A DNA stretch of 64,000 bases from Cerasicoccus frondis (GTDB taxonomy: Bacteria > Verrucomicrobiota > Verrucomicrobiia > Opitutales > Cerasicoccaceae): NCBI GenBank assembly GCA_031296915.1, contig JAVDPC010000008.1, forward strand, positions 155,440 through 219,439, given 5' to 3'. This document shows, piece by piece, positions 1 to 8,386 of this stretch (position 1 is the first letter of the stretch; every line of letters starts with the position of its first letter). The notes below the pieces were generated by a model. That model was given only the letters and a program-made list of their open reading frames with translations, had not been told where the DNA came from and made no database searches. The position numbers and the translations under genes are program-made.

Positions 1-2658
1 AAAGCCAAAACCATAATTGGCATTCAGAATGCCAATCGTGAGCGGGCAGGAGAGGGTCGGTATCGAAGTCGTGCTGATGGTGGTTGAGGCAACTTCGGAT
101 CCGTCGATGTAGAGCTTGAGGTTGTCGCTTGATTGCGAGCCATCATACGTCAAGACCATGTGTTTCCATACACCAATCTCGCTGAGCGAATAATTCGTCG
201 TGAAACGCTGGTCGCCGATGTCCAGATTGATGTTTGAATTTGTGTGGCTAAAAATGCTGAAACAGCGTTGGTTGGCAGTGAGCCCTTGTCGCTTCGAAAT
301 CAGACCGCGTGGCTGTGAGTCGGCTATAGACGGACGAACCCACATCGAGATGCTTAGAGCGTCACTGCTGTACTCGTCTTGGTGTGGCGCTTCCACCCAG
401 TCATCGGTTCCGTCCAATGAAATGGCGTGACTGGCGACTGCTTCATCCGTGCGCACTGAGTCTCCAGAAAGCGTCCCATCATTAAATCCTGTCGAATCGA
501 AAGTAGTTTCGCCCGCTTGCTCATCGAACTTCCAACGCGAGATTAGTCCATTACTTAAGCTGCCCTCAAATTCAGCTGTCGATGCAGTGATGGTTACGTC
601 GGCCGATTCCCCTGCGGTATTGGTTGCTTCTAGCCAAAAGTAGTACTGAGTGTCAGGCGATAGTCCGCTGACGAGTGTGCTGCTGCTATCGGATGCGAGT
701 TGCTGGGTAGGCGTAGCCGGTTTAGCGTTTAGGGTATTCCAATATAGATTGTAGGCTTCTTCGTTATCAGCGTTGTCCTGCCAGCTTAGGGAAATGCTGG
801 TCGCGGTTGGTCCAGAAGCGGCGAAGCTGGTTGGGGCTGCTGGTGGAATCAGGATATCAGTCATTTGCGATACGCTGATTGCAGCTGACTCACCACTGTC
901 ATTGCTGGCTGAGACCCAGAAAAAGTATTCGGTGTTTGGCAGTAGGCCTTCCGAGAAAAAGCTAGTTTGATCACCGGTGACAGTCGCCTGTGGGGTGGAA
1001 GGCTGCGCATCCATTGTGCTCCAAAAAATGTGGTGTTGGTCGATGACGCCAGTCGCGCCGCTCCACGCTAATTGAACACCGCCAGAGGTAACGTCCGTTA
1101 CGCTAAGACTAGTTGGAGCTGTCGGCGGCTCCGGCGGGTCGTATGCTTCCAGCACGACCATTTCATAAACCTTGGCGCGGTGCTCATGCTCCGGCAAATC
1201 GGTGCGATTGGAGTCACTGATATGCAGGCGAACGTAGCGCAGGGAAGTCGCTTCGAATTTATGCTGGCGGCTGAATTCGTAGTTGTCGTTGATATCGGCA
1301 AGGGTAAACCAATCGCTTCCGTTCATGCTGCCTTGAAGCGTGTAGGCGACGACGGTTTCATTGAGCGTATACCAAGCGCCCGTGCTGTCACCTGCGTACT
1401 CGGCTTCAATTTCGAACCAACCGCTTTCCTTGTTATAGTCACGATCATTGAGGATCGTGTAGGGGCCGCCATCATAGTGGCCTGTGTTTTGGAGGTAAAC
1501 TTCGTGGGCGGCGATGCTTCCAATTTTGGTGCGTCGATTGTGGAAAGGGGCATATACACGAATGCGTCCCGCTGTTGGCGATGCTTCAATCGAGGTGATG
1601 CTGCCCTTGGGCGCTACAGGTTCAATGGACGCGCTGGTCGACCAAGAGAATCGCAAGAAGACTTGATCAACTGTGAATGCTTCGCCGAGGTCTAGTTGAA
1701 CCCACTTGTTGTCGTAGTCGTCAGTGTCCGATGCCCAATAGGAGCCTGAGCTGTTCTTTACGCGGATGGCCGGGTGGCTGGATTCCTCGTCGCCAGATGT
1801 CGCGCTGGTGGCGGCGCGATTACTTAGATTGACTCGATCTGCCCTGCCGGGCGCTTGGCGTTCTTTGGATAAAAACCACTCATAGATATTGGGATCATGG
1901 TAGGTGTGCCCGGTATTATACTGACGCGAAGATGAGTGGGAATAGCTGGGGTACATCGTCACCAAGTGCTCAGCCTCGGGAAAATATGAGCGCAACGCGT
2001 TGTTGGCTGACAACACTCTCTCAGGCGTGTGTTCGGTGGGGTCGCTCAAGCCACTCATTGACCATACGGCAACATTGTCATCGGCGATTTTGGAGTGCTT
2101 GTTCACGACTACTGATCGGCCTGCCACGATTACCGCTGCCGCAAACCGGTTGGGGGTATTGGCGTCGCCAGTCAGCACATTCCAGGTTCCTTGCCCCCCA
2201 AAACTGAAGCCCGTCAAGTAAACGCGATTCGGATCAATGCGGTAGTCGCTGGAAACCTCATCGAGCAGCGCAACGACATCATCGGCATTCCAGTCGCCGC
2301 GACCTTTGCGAATTTGGGGTGAGATGACGATGAAGTATTCCTCCTGCCCATTGACGGTGAACTTCATCGGATTCCCATTGCGCACGTGGTTTGGCGGGAT
2401 GTTGCCCGCATTCTCGATCCGACTCAGTTCATTGGTTGTTCCGTATGTGCCGTTTTCGCAGCGCTCGCCGTAGCCGTGGAGGTAGATGATGGTTGGGAAT
2501 TCACGGGATGGCTCGTCGTCATAAATCTCAGGCAGATGAAGCAGGTAGGGCATGCCTCCATCAACGCTTGAAACACGATACTCGTTCGCAGCGAAAAGAG
2601 CTGAATGACTCGCTAGGCATACAGTCCAAAATATTGTGTATAACCGAAAAATTTTCAT
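1..2658 (-). CDS. Secreted esterase-like alpha/beta hydrolase with discoidin, two Fn3 and LamG modules (3' end cut by window)
   Basis: The reading frame is open from an ATG at 2658 to the window edge (886 codons), so the C-terminus is missing. A signal peptide covers about residues 1-24. An alpha/beta-hydrolase domain follows: the oxyanion-type loop YLHGYGE lies near residue 59 and the nucleophile elbow GFSFGG has Ser152, as in feruloyl-esterase/PHB-depolymerase-like enzymes. A discoidin-like region, two fibronectin-III domains (each starting PTS...) and a LamG-type jelly roll (LDGTDDWVEAP) follow. It is 41 bp downstream of the FAD oxidoreductase on the same strand, so probably co-transcribed. 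Likely role: exported carbohydrate esterase with binding modules; the substrate cannot be read from sequence. Confidence 0.85.
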   Translation of the reverse strand, partial: MKIFRLYTIFWTVCLASHSALFAANEYRVSSVDGGMPYLLHLPEIYDDEPSREFPTIIYLHGYGERCENGTYGTTNELSRIENAGNIPPNHVRNGNPMKFTVNGQEEYFIVISPQIRKGRGDWNADDVVALLDEVSSDYRIDPNRVYLTGFSFGGQGTWNVLTGDANTPNRFAAAVIVAGRSVVVNKHSKIADDNVAVWSMSGLSDPTEHTPERVLSANNALRSYFPEAEHLVTMYPSYSHSSSRQYNTGHTYHDPNIYEWFLSKERQAPGRADRVNLSNRAATSATSGDEESSHPAIRVKNSSGSYWASDTDDYDNKWVQLDLGEAFTVDQVFLRFSWSTSASIEPVAPKGSITSIEASPTAGRIRVYAPFHNRRTKIGSIAAHEVYLQNTGHYDGGPYTILNDRDYNKESGWFEIEAEYAGDSTGAWYTLNETVVAYTLQGSMNGSDWFTLADINDNYEFSRQHKFEATSLRYVRLHISDSNRTDLPEHEHRAKVYEMVVLEAYDPPEPPTAPTSLSVTDVTSGGVQLAWSGATGVIDQHHIFWSTMDAQPSTPQATVTGDQTSFFSEGLLPNTEYFFWVSASNDSGESAAISVSQMTDILIPPAAPTSFAASGPTATSISLSWQDNADNEEAYNLYWNTLNAKPATPTQQLASDSSSTLVSGLSPDTQYYFWLEATNTAGESADVTITASTAEFEGSLSNGLISRWKFDEQAGETTFDSTGFNDGTLSGDSVRTDEAVASHAISLDGTDDWVEAPHQDEYSSDALSISMWVRPSIADSQPRGLISKRQGLTANQRCFSIFSHTNSNINLDIGDQRFTTNYSLSEIGVWKHMVLTYDGSQSSDNLKLYIDGSEVASTTISTTSIPTLSCPLTIGILNANYGFGF

Positions 2659-2699
2659 GGGGTGCTTCACAAAAAGTAGATCGCGATTTGTTTGTTTAT

Positions 2700-5552
2700 T
2701 TACTCAACAGCTATGCGGAAAAATACGGATTCAAAGTCGTCGATAGCCATCCATTGCCGGAGTGTGCGGGCGCCAGTTGCCTGAGCCCAGTGGAGAGTTT
2801 CAATTGCGGTTGGGAGAGGAATCCACTCGTTGGAAAGACTGGAGTGCTGATACTCAACATGCGCGTTCAGATCGTTTGCCTGGCCAGAGCGAGACCATAT
2901 CAAGCCGCACCAACGTTGATTGTTTATCCTTTCTGTGATGATGCGCGGCGCCGACTCAAGTAGGCTCGATCCATTGATTGGGTCAGAGTCGAAGTAGCGC
3001 TCCAATAGATTGCTTCTACCGTCGTTATCCGGGTCTGCATCGGGCCCGCTTTCAGGACTGTGGTGGTCGTTGACCGGAGAGAAATTCTGGTGCCGCCAAT
3101 GATCTGCCGGCTTGTCCAATATGCTGATCTCGGCTTCATCGTTTACCCCAATCGTGTAGTCCGTGCTGGAAGTTAGGCTGACAATCACTTGGCGGCTGCC
3201 CTGGGGGAGGTCATCACTCAGAGGGACAATCCACACATCAACAGATTTGTGATTGGCTGGAATGATTACTTGCGTTGGCAGCGCTTGATAATGCTCTCCG
3301 GCGATAGCCGATCCGCTGACGGTTATTGCTACATTGAGCGGGGACGCGTAGGAGTCGCCTTCGCGCAATACCTGAATCCGCGCGGGCTTGGCGCTGTCTT
3401 CCCATGCATAGGGGTTGGCGGTCATGACATGCACGGTGGGGATGCTGGATTCAATGTGTTGAACCAGGCGAACCGCATCGACAATGACGTAGCCATTTGC
3501 ATCTTCATTGCTGACGGTGATCGCTCCATCGGTTCCAGCGTTGAAGCTCCACGTTCCCAGCAGCACCCATTCGCCGCCATTCTCTTGCTGATTGACAAGC
3601 AGATCAACGTTGCCGTTGGCATGCGTTACACGAACTGGCGCATTGGTCGCCCGGTTGGCAAACGCCGTCCAGCGGAGGTAAACGTCGTAAGTATCCGTTG
3701 CGGGTAGAGACGGGCGAAATGATGCTGATTTGCCGGTGTGGGCATCGTCATCATGGAAATAGTTTCCGCCATAAAAGCCCGGCGTGCTGGAGCTTGTAGT
3801 CCAGCTTCCGGTTAGCGTAACGTGCTCAGTTTCCAAATTATCTACAATGATCTCATTGCTCGCGGTTGGTAATTCTCCCAGCAATTGTCCGTCTGCATAG
3901 AGGCGCAATCGAAGGGTGTCATAGCTGATGTCCTGAACGCTTTTTTCTTCTTTAATTGCGATGCCGGCGGCGGTGCTGGCGGATTGGGAAAGGACCATGA
4001 AGCAGGGCTCCATGCGCATGGAGCAAAACGCAACGTGCGATGCAGATATACACCACGGGACCAGCAAGTTCGTTACGCTGTCAGCGGGTGGGGTGAGAGA
4101 GCGGTAAGCGATTGGCCAAGGTGTGTGGTTGTGTCCGCCAGTATCGCCTTCTACGCGAACGGCGCCATCGGCTGCGGCAAAGCGTCGGCTGTGGTGGGCG
4201 TCTGCCCGATAATTGGCCAAGCCTACTGGATCGCTGACCGGCGCCAAGCGGTCGTAGTGAGCTTGCGTTGTCACAAAGTCGGAGACCATCCGTCGGGCTT
4301 CGCGGACATACAGCTCATGTGGCCAGCCATTTGTTTCCGGATACTCGCCGTTTGGCAGCCCGATCGCGTTGGCGGTGTTGATGGCGCCCCGAATTGCATC
4401 CTGCTGAGCGGGGTCGACGCTGGGATCATTGGTCAGGGCTGCATAGTCTGGGTCCGTCTTAACGTACCAAAGCATGCCAAGCTGCCAGTTTACATGACTC
4501 TGGAAAATGAGCTCGCGCGTCTCATAGTCAGCCTCCCACCAGGGGATGTAGCCGCCATTGCCGTCTGGCCAGCGATTACCGCCAATGTGGTCGGTGGAAA
4601 CGCCACGATTAAACATTTCGTGGTTGTTGATGTCATTTCCCACCGAGATGCGTGTGCTGCCGCCGTTTTTATGGTAGCGATAGAGCAGTTGAAAATCGTC
4701 GGGGTTGTAGCCGGCTGGTTCCCACAGTGGCAGTTTGTCCGACCAAGTGGTAAACATGCGGAAATTATAGGCTTGGACGTGGTCATCTGCCTGGCCTGCT
4801 ACGCCTTCTGCTTCATCCTGGATCAGGTTGTAGATTAAGCCGCTTTCTGGCTCGCCAGGGGTCTTGTAGGCATCGACTCCTGAAATGGCGACTGAGCTCC
4901 GGCGACCCGCCAAATACTCGCCATAAGCATCTCGTGACTCGCGTCCGTATGTATAGGGCACGCCAGCCATTGCCATCAAATCGCCTTCGTAGGTGCAGTC
5001 GATAAAGACTTTTCCCCGAAAGACGCTTCCGTTCTCCATATGAATGGCGACTATTTGTGTGCCTTCCATCGCAACGGACTCCAAACGCTGCTCATAGTAG
5101 GTCGGGATAGGCGCATCCCAGGTTGCGTTGGGAACCGGATCTGAAAGCAGGGCTTCGAATGCAGCTTCCGCTGCTGATGGTTTGAAGCCTTTGTTGCCAA
5201 CCATGTCGAAATACTCACGCGTTAGTCCTCCCTGGACTGATGCATCCACGCCGTCTGTCTCGGTTAACCCGCCGGAAGTCATGCCGCCTACATGCCGACC
5301 GAAAACGACGAGGGCCACTGAGTTGCCTTGCCTAACTGCTTGTTGGGCTGCAATCACGCCGCCCGATGTGCCACCGTAAACGATGATATCCGCCTCAACA
5401 TCGACTACTGGGGCTTCCGGAGCGGGGTAGTAGTACTTCAATCCTGGGTTCGGCGTATTGGCCGCTGCTTCAAGGGTGGAGCTTAGCGCGGGGTTGAGGC
5501 AGGCTAAAATCAGTAGCCACGATCTGAGGTATTGTCTGAACGCTTTGAGCAT
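2700..5552 (-). CDS. Secreted FAD-dependent oxidoreductase with golvesin-like and Calx-beta modules
   Basis: 950 residues with a signal peptide (about 1-30). Residues about 35-545 match the FAD_oxidored type (PF12831-like): dinucleotide-binding loop YGGTSGGVIAA and the downstream HVGGMTSGGLTETDG segment. Residues about 570-700 form a golvesin/xanthan-lyase-like module (DNLETEHVTLTGSW... to NGYVIVDAVRL), clearly homologous to the N-terminal module of the protein at 11617-15057. A Calx-beta-like domain follows (about 712-815), then a DxDxDG calcium-type motif (DADPDNDGRSN) and a short C-terminal domain. First gene of a two-gene minus-strand unit with the esterase-like protein. The family occurs in polysaccharide loci of Verrucomicrobiota and Planctomycetota, but its reaction is mostly uncharacterised. 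Confidence 0.85.
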   Translation of the reverse strand: MLKAFRQYLRSWLLILACLNPALSSTLEAAANTPNPGLKYYYPAPEAPVVDVEADIIVYGGTSGGVIAAQQAVRQGNSVALVVFGRHVGGMTSGGLTETDGVDASVQGGLTREYFDMVGNKGFKPSAAEAAFEALLSDPVPNATWDAPIPTYYEQRLESVAMEGTQIVAIHMENGSVFRGKVFIDCTYEGDLMAMAGVPYTYGRESRDAYGEYLAGRRSSVAISGVDAYKTPGEPESGLIYNLIQDEAEGVAGQADDHVQAYNFRMFTTWSDKLPLWEPAGYNPDDFQLLYRYHKNGGSTRISVGNDINNHEMFNRGVSTDHIGGNRWPDGNGGYIPWWEADYETRELIFQSHVNWQLGMLWYVKTDPDYAALTNDPSVDPAQQDAIRGAINTANAIGLPNGEYPETNGWPHELYVREARRMVSDFVTTQAHYDRLAPVSDPVGLANYRADAHHSRRFAAADGAVRVEGDTGGHNHTPWPIAYRSLTPPADSVTNLLVPWCISASHVAFCSMRMEPCFMVLSQSASTAAGIAIKEEKSVQDISYDTLRLRLYADGQLLGELPTASNEIIVDNLETEHVTLTGSWTTSSSTPGFYGGNYFHDDDAHTGKSASFRPSLPATDTYDVYLRWTAFANRATNAPVRVTHANGNVDLLVNQQENGGEWVLLGTWSFNAGTDGAITVSNEDANGYVIVDAVRLVQHIESSIPTVHVMTANPYAWEDSAKPARIQVLREGDSYASPLNVAITVSGSAIAGEHYQALPTQVIIPANHKSVDVWIVPLSDDLPQGSRQVIVSLTSSTDYTIGVNDEAEISILDKPADHWRHQNFSPVNDHHSPESGPDADPDNDGRSNLLERYFDSDPINGSSLLESAPRIITERINNQRWCGLIWSRSGQANDLNAHVEYQHSSLSNEWIPLPTAIETLHWAQATGARTLRQWMAIDDFESVFFRIAVE

Positions 5553-5625
5553 TTCGGGGGTTAATTAAACTGAAACGATATACCCTGCGGTTGGGGATCG
5601 CAATTACGTTAGCGTCGCTTTGCCA

Positions 5626-5638
5626 TGCACCAGGTGCA
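5626..5638. promoter_or_regulatory. Palindrome upstream of the FAD oxidoreductase gene
   Basis: Perfect palindrome TGCACC-A-GGTGCA, 74 bp upstream of the start at 5552, followed 8 bp later by ATGCACTC. The same two elements, in opposite orientation and with a 16-bp gap, lie at 11327-11361 upstream of the other golvesin-module gene. Possible shared operator; inference only. Confidence 0.35.
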
Positions 5639-5696
5639 TTGAGTCGATGCACTCAAGGCGTCAACTGACCACATCCTGGCTTCGACCTCAGTGTGG

Positions 5697-5820
5697 GACC
5701 GGCGTCCCGCCTGTGTATTCAGTCAGTTGGAAATCAGGACACAGGCGTCCCGCCTGTGCTACTTAACTCCCAACTCCCCTGAACCTTACACACCTTACTC
5801 ACCCTACGAACTTTACCCAC
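5697..5820. repeat. REP-like palindromes plus a 37-bp conserved block
   Basis: Two copies of a short palindrome with core AGGCG-TCC-CGCCT lie at 5697-5715 (imperfect) and 5740-5758 (perfect CACAGGCG/CGCCTGTG arms). They are followed by a C-rich block at 5784-5820 that matches 34 of 37 positions of 19249-19285. The same pairing of palindrome and block recurs near 19.2 kb, so this is a dispersed intergenic element between the AraC gene's 3' end and the FAD-oxidoreductase promoter. Confidence 0.7.
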
Positions 5821-5830
5821 TCTCCGCAGC

Positions 5831-6655
5831 CTACTTCTGGATGCGCATCAACTCTTTGCGGTAGTGACGCGGTGTCGTTTCCTTGAGTCTGCGAAAGCAT
5901 TTGTGAAAGTAGCTTGAGCTTTCGAAGCCACAATCGAGCGCAATTTCGAGAACTGAAAGGCGTGTTGTGGCGAGCAACAGGCAGGCGCGCTGGATGCGCT
6001 CTCTGGTCAGCCATTCCGTGGGCGACATGCCTAGATAACTCTGGAAGCAACGGGCGACATGTTCGCGGGATCTGCCCATTAATTGGTTTAGTAGAGGAAG
6101 TCCTTCGGTTAGCACTTCGCTGTCGGCTGCCTTGGAGAGGCCGCGAGCCATCCAGTCCGGCATATCGGGCTGCTGTGGCGCGTTACTATGCTTTTGGTGC
6201 AGCAGTCTGGAAATGCTCAAAATTAGCCAAGATGCGCTTGGGCGATCACGTTCATTCGCCACGGCGGAAACCAGAGAGGTGAATTCCTTAACCTGATTAT
6301 TGTCAAGAGCTTCACTTCTAATCGGTTTGCCTGATTCCCAATGGGCCGGGGCAAAGTTTGACAAAGCGTATGACGCTTCAAAAGTCGCTTTTTCGAATGC
6401 TAGATTCAGAAAAACCAAATTTTTATGACCATTGATTGCGTGCTGATGCTCGGGACGAACGAAATACAGGGCGTGCCGTTTTAAGTCTGAGATTTCAGTG
6501 GGCGTGATTTGCTGACCATTGCCTTCCAGGACCAAGAAACATTCGTAAAAATCATGCCGATGCATCGAGGGCGTGTGCATACGCTTGAGCTCAATAGTGG
6601 CGACATGCAGGCATTCGCTTTTTTGGCAAATTTGACGCCAAAGTATTGTTTTCAT
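5831..6655 (-). CDS. AraC-family transcriptional regulator
   Basis: The N-terminal half looks like a cupin-type ligand domain (HRHDFYECFLVLEGNG, then HALYFVRPEHQHAI). The C-terminal 100 residues are an AraC DNA-binding domain (RIQRACLLLATTRLSVLEIA, then GFESSSYFHKCFRRLKETTP). I choose the ATG at 6655 (MKTILWRQICQ) rather than the longer frame from 6709, because the extra N-terminus would overlap a direct-repeat operator candidate at 6674-6717. It is divergent from the dioxygenase/glycyl-radical operon and is its likely regulator. About 274 residues, normal for the family. Confidence 0.85.
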   Translation of the reverse strand: MKTILWRQICQKSECLHVATIELKRMHTPSMHRHDFYECFLVLEGNGQQITPTEISDLKRHALYFVRPEHQHAINGHKNLVFLNLAFEKATFEASYALSNFAPAHWESGKPIRSEALDNNQVKEFTSLVSAVANERDRPSASWLILSISRLLHQKHSNAPQQPDMPDWMARGLSKAADSEVLTEGLPLLNQLMGRSREHVARCFQSYLGMSPTEWLTRERIQRACLLLATTRLSVLEIALDCGFESSSYFHKCFRRLKETTPRHYRKELMRIQK

Positions 6656-6673
6656 GATATCACAATAGAGCGT

Positions 6674-6717
6674 AAATATGCTAATGGAAAGGACGATTGT
6701 TTTGAGCAAATATGCTA
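6674..6717. promoter_or_regulatory. Direct-repeat operator candidate for the AraC regulator
   Basis: AAATATGCTA occurs exactly twice, at 6674-6683 and 6708-6717, 34 bp start to start; each is preceded by GAGC. Both copies lie in the 73-bp divergent intergenic region. Direct-repeat half-sites about three helical turns apart fit AraC-family binding. Assignment to the adjacent regulator is inference. Confidence 0.5.
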
Positions 6718-6728
6718 TGCTCTAGGCT

Positions 6729-7547
6729 ATGATTACCACCTCACAACCACGCCTCACCCCCGAAGAAGTTGAACACTACCAGACGGAGGGCTACGTCATC
6801 CCGAAGGTCAAAGTATTTTCGGATGAAAAGTTTGCCGCACTGTCGGATTACTTCGATGAGAAACTGGCAGCTTGGCCCAAGGACGAGCGTCCAGAGCAGA
6901 TGGACACGCCGCATTTCGCTGACCCCAAATTGAACGAATGGGCCTTGGCGCCAGTAGTCGTTGATTTGGTTGAGCCGTTGCTCGGGCCGGATATCATTCT
7001 CTTTTCTACTCACTTTATCTGTAAGCCACAAGGGGATGGACGCCGTGTGCCGTGGCACGAGGACAGCGCTTATTGGCGTCGTATGTTGAACCCCATGGAA
7101 GTCGCAACGGTCTGGTTGGCCATTGACCCATCCACGACCAAGAACGGTTGCATGTATGTGATCCCGCAAACGCACAATACAGGCCAGAAGGGTTTCTCTG
7201 ACTATGAAGGAGTCGATATCAATACGAGTGTATTTGACTCGGAAATTGTTAAGCGACATCGGAAGGATGAGCTGGCCGTGCCTTGTGAATTGGATCGCAA
7301 TCAGTGCTCGCTGCATGACGCGCGGACTCAGCATGGCAGCCCGCCCAATACTTCTGATATGCGCCGTTGTGGCTGGACGTTGCGTTTCATACCTGCCGCG
7401 ACGAAGCTAAGCGAAGATTATCATGATCGCCACTTGATGTATTTGGCGCGTGGGAAAAATGTGCTCAACCAGCCGTTGGCCGATCCAACAAAGAGCTATG
7501 CGCACATAAATGATCTGCGTCGAAAGCTCGGTGTGAAGGCGCACTGA
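6729..7547 (+). CDS. Phytanoyl-CoA dioxygenase (PhyH)-family Fe(II)/2-oxoglutarate oxygenase
   Basis: 272 residues with the PhyH fold signature. The iron-binding facial triad is visible: HxD in VPWHED (His110, Asp112) and distal His202 in QHGSPPN, followed 11 residues later by Arg213, which matches the 2-oxoglutarate-binding Arg of the family. Predicted to be a cytoplasmic hydroxylase using O2 and 2-oxoglutarate; the substrate is unknown. First gene of a translationally coupled operon: its stop overlaps the start of the next gene (TGATG). It is unusual that an O2-requiring enzyme leads an operon that also encodes an O2-sensitive glycyl radical enzyme. Confidence 0.85.
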   Translation: MITTSQPRLTPEEVEHYQTEGYVIPKVKVFSDEKFAALSDYFDEKLAAWPKDERPEQMDTPHFADPKLNEWALAPVVVDLVEPLLGPDIILFSTHFICKPQGDGRRVPWHEDSAYWRRMLNPMEVATVWLAIDPSTTKNGCMYVIPQTHNTGQKGFSDYEGVDINTSVFDSEIVKRHRKDELAVPCELDRNQCSLHDARTQHGSPPNTSDMRRCGWTLRFIPAATKLSEDYHDRHLMYLARGKNVLNQPLADPTKSYAHINDLRRKLGVKAH

Positions 7548-8386
7548 TGAAGCTGATTTTCACCAAGTCGAAGTGGGAAATGTGGGACGACCCGTTAGAG
7601 ACCTTTCTCCAGCGGGCGAAAGCGGATGGTTTTGATGCAGTGGAGTTCTATCTGCCGGCGCAACCGGAGTCGGCGATAGAGATCACACAGCGAGTGGCGG
7701 ATCATGGCTTGAAGCTTGTTGCTCAAATCACCACGGAAGGGGCCACGGTTGCAGAGCATGTGGCGACGTTGCGCGAGCGCTTTGCTTTTGCCGTTGAGAC
7801 CAGACCGCTCTTCGTCAACAGCCATACCGGGTCTGACGTGTTTTGCTTCGAGGAGAATTGTGACATATTGCGCGAGGCCTGTCGATTGGCGGAGGAGGCG
7901 GGCCTCTGGTTGACACATGAGACCCACCGTGGCCGACCAACGAGTAGTGGACCACAAACCAGGCAATTCCTTGAGGCGATTCCGGAGCTAAGGCTCAATG
8001 CGGATTTTTCACATTGGTTTTGCGTGCACGAGAGCGACTTGAGTAATCAGCAGGCTAATGTCGAGCTGGCGATTCAGCGCTCATTGCACATTCATGCCCG
8101 CGTTGGATTTGCGGAAGGGCCACAGGTTCCAGATCCGCTCGCGCCGGAATACAGGGAGTGGACGGAGCGACACACTGCGCTGTGGATGCGCATTATCGAA
8201 GCCCGCCAAACTGCCAATGCGCCATACCTTACCATCACTCCAGAATTCGGGCCGCCTCCCTATATGCCCGTTGAGCCATTCACTGGTCGCCCACTCGCAG
8301 ATGCCTGGGAAGTGAATGTAAAGTTTAAGGATTATTTAAAATCTGTGCTTCTTCCCAATGAAAACCCTGTCGGAGCTTTCGCCTGA
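7547..8386 (+). CDS. Xylose-isomerase-like TIM-barrel sugar isomerase/epimerase
   Basis: 279 residues of the AP-endonuclease-2/sugar-phosphate isomerase fold, without signal peptide. Four expected metal-ligand segments are visible in order: Glu in LTHETHRGR, Asp in LNADFSHWF, His in HIHARVG and Glu in TPEFGPPPYMP. The start overlaps the preceding stop by one base, and the 3' end overlaps the next gene by 29 bp, so translation is tightly coupled. Likely converts or epimerises a small sugar or polyol produced or used by its neighbours; no specific substrate can be named. Confidence 0.8.
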   Translation: MKLIFTKSKWEMWDDPLETFLQRAKADGFDAVEFYLPAQPESAIEITQRVADHGLKLVAQITTEGATVAEHVATLRERFAFAVETRPLFVNSHTGSDVFCFEENCDILREACRLAEEAGLWLTHETHRGRPTSSGPQTRQFLEAIPELRLNADFSHWFCVHESDLSNQQANVELAIQRSLHIHARVGFAEGPQVPDPLAPEYREWTERHTALWMRIIEARQTANAPYLTITPEFGPPPYMPVEPFTGRPLADAWEVNVKFKDYLKSVLLPNENPVGAFA

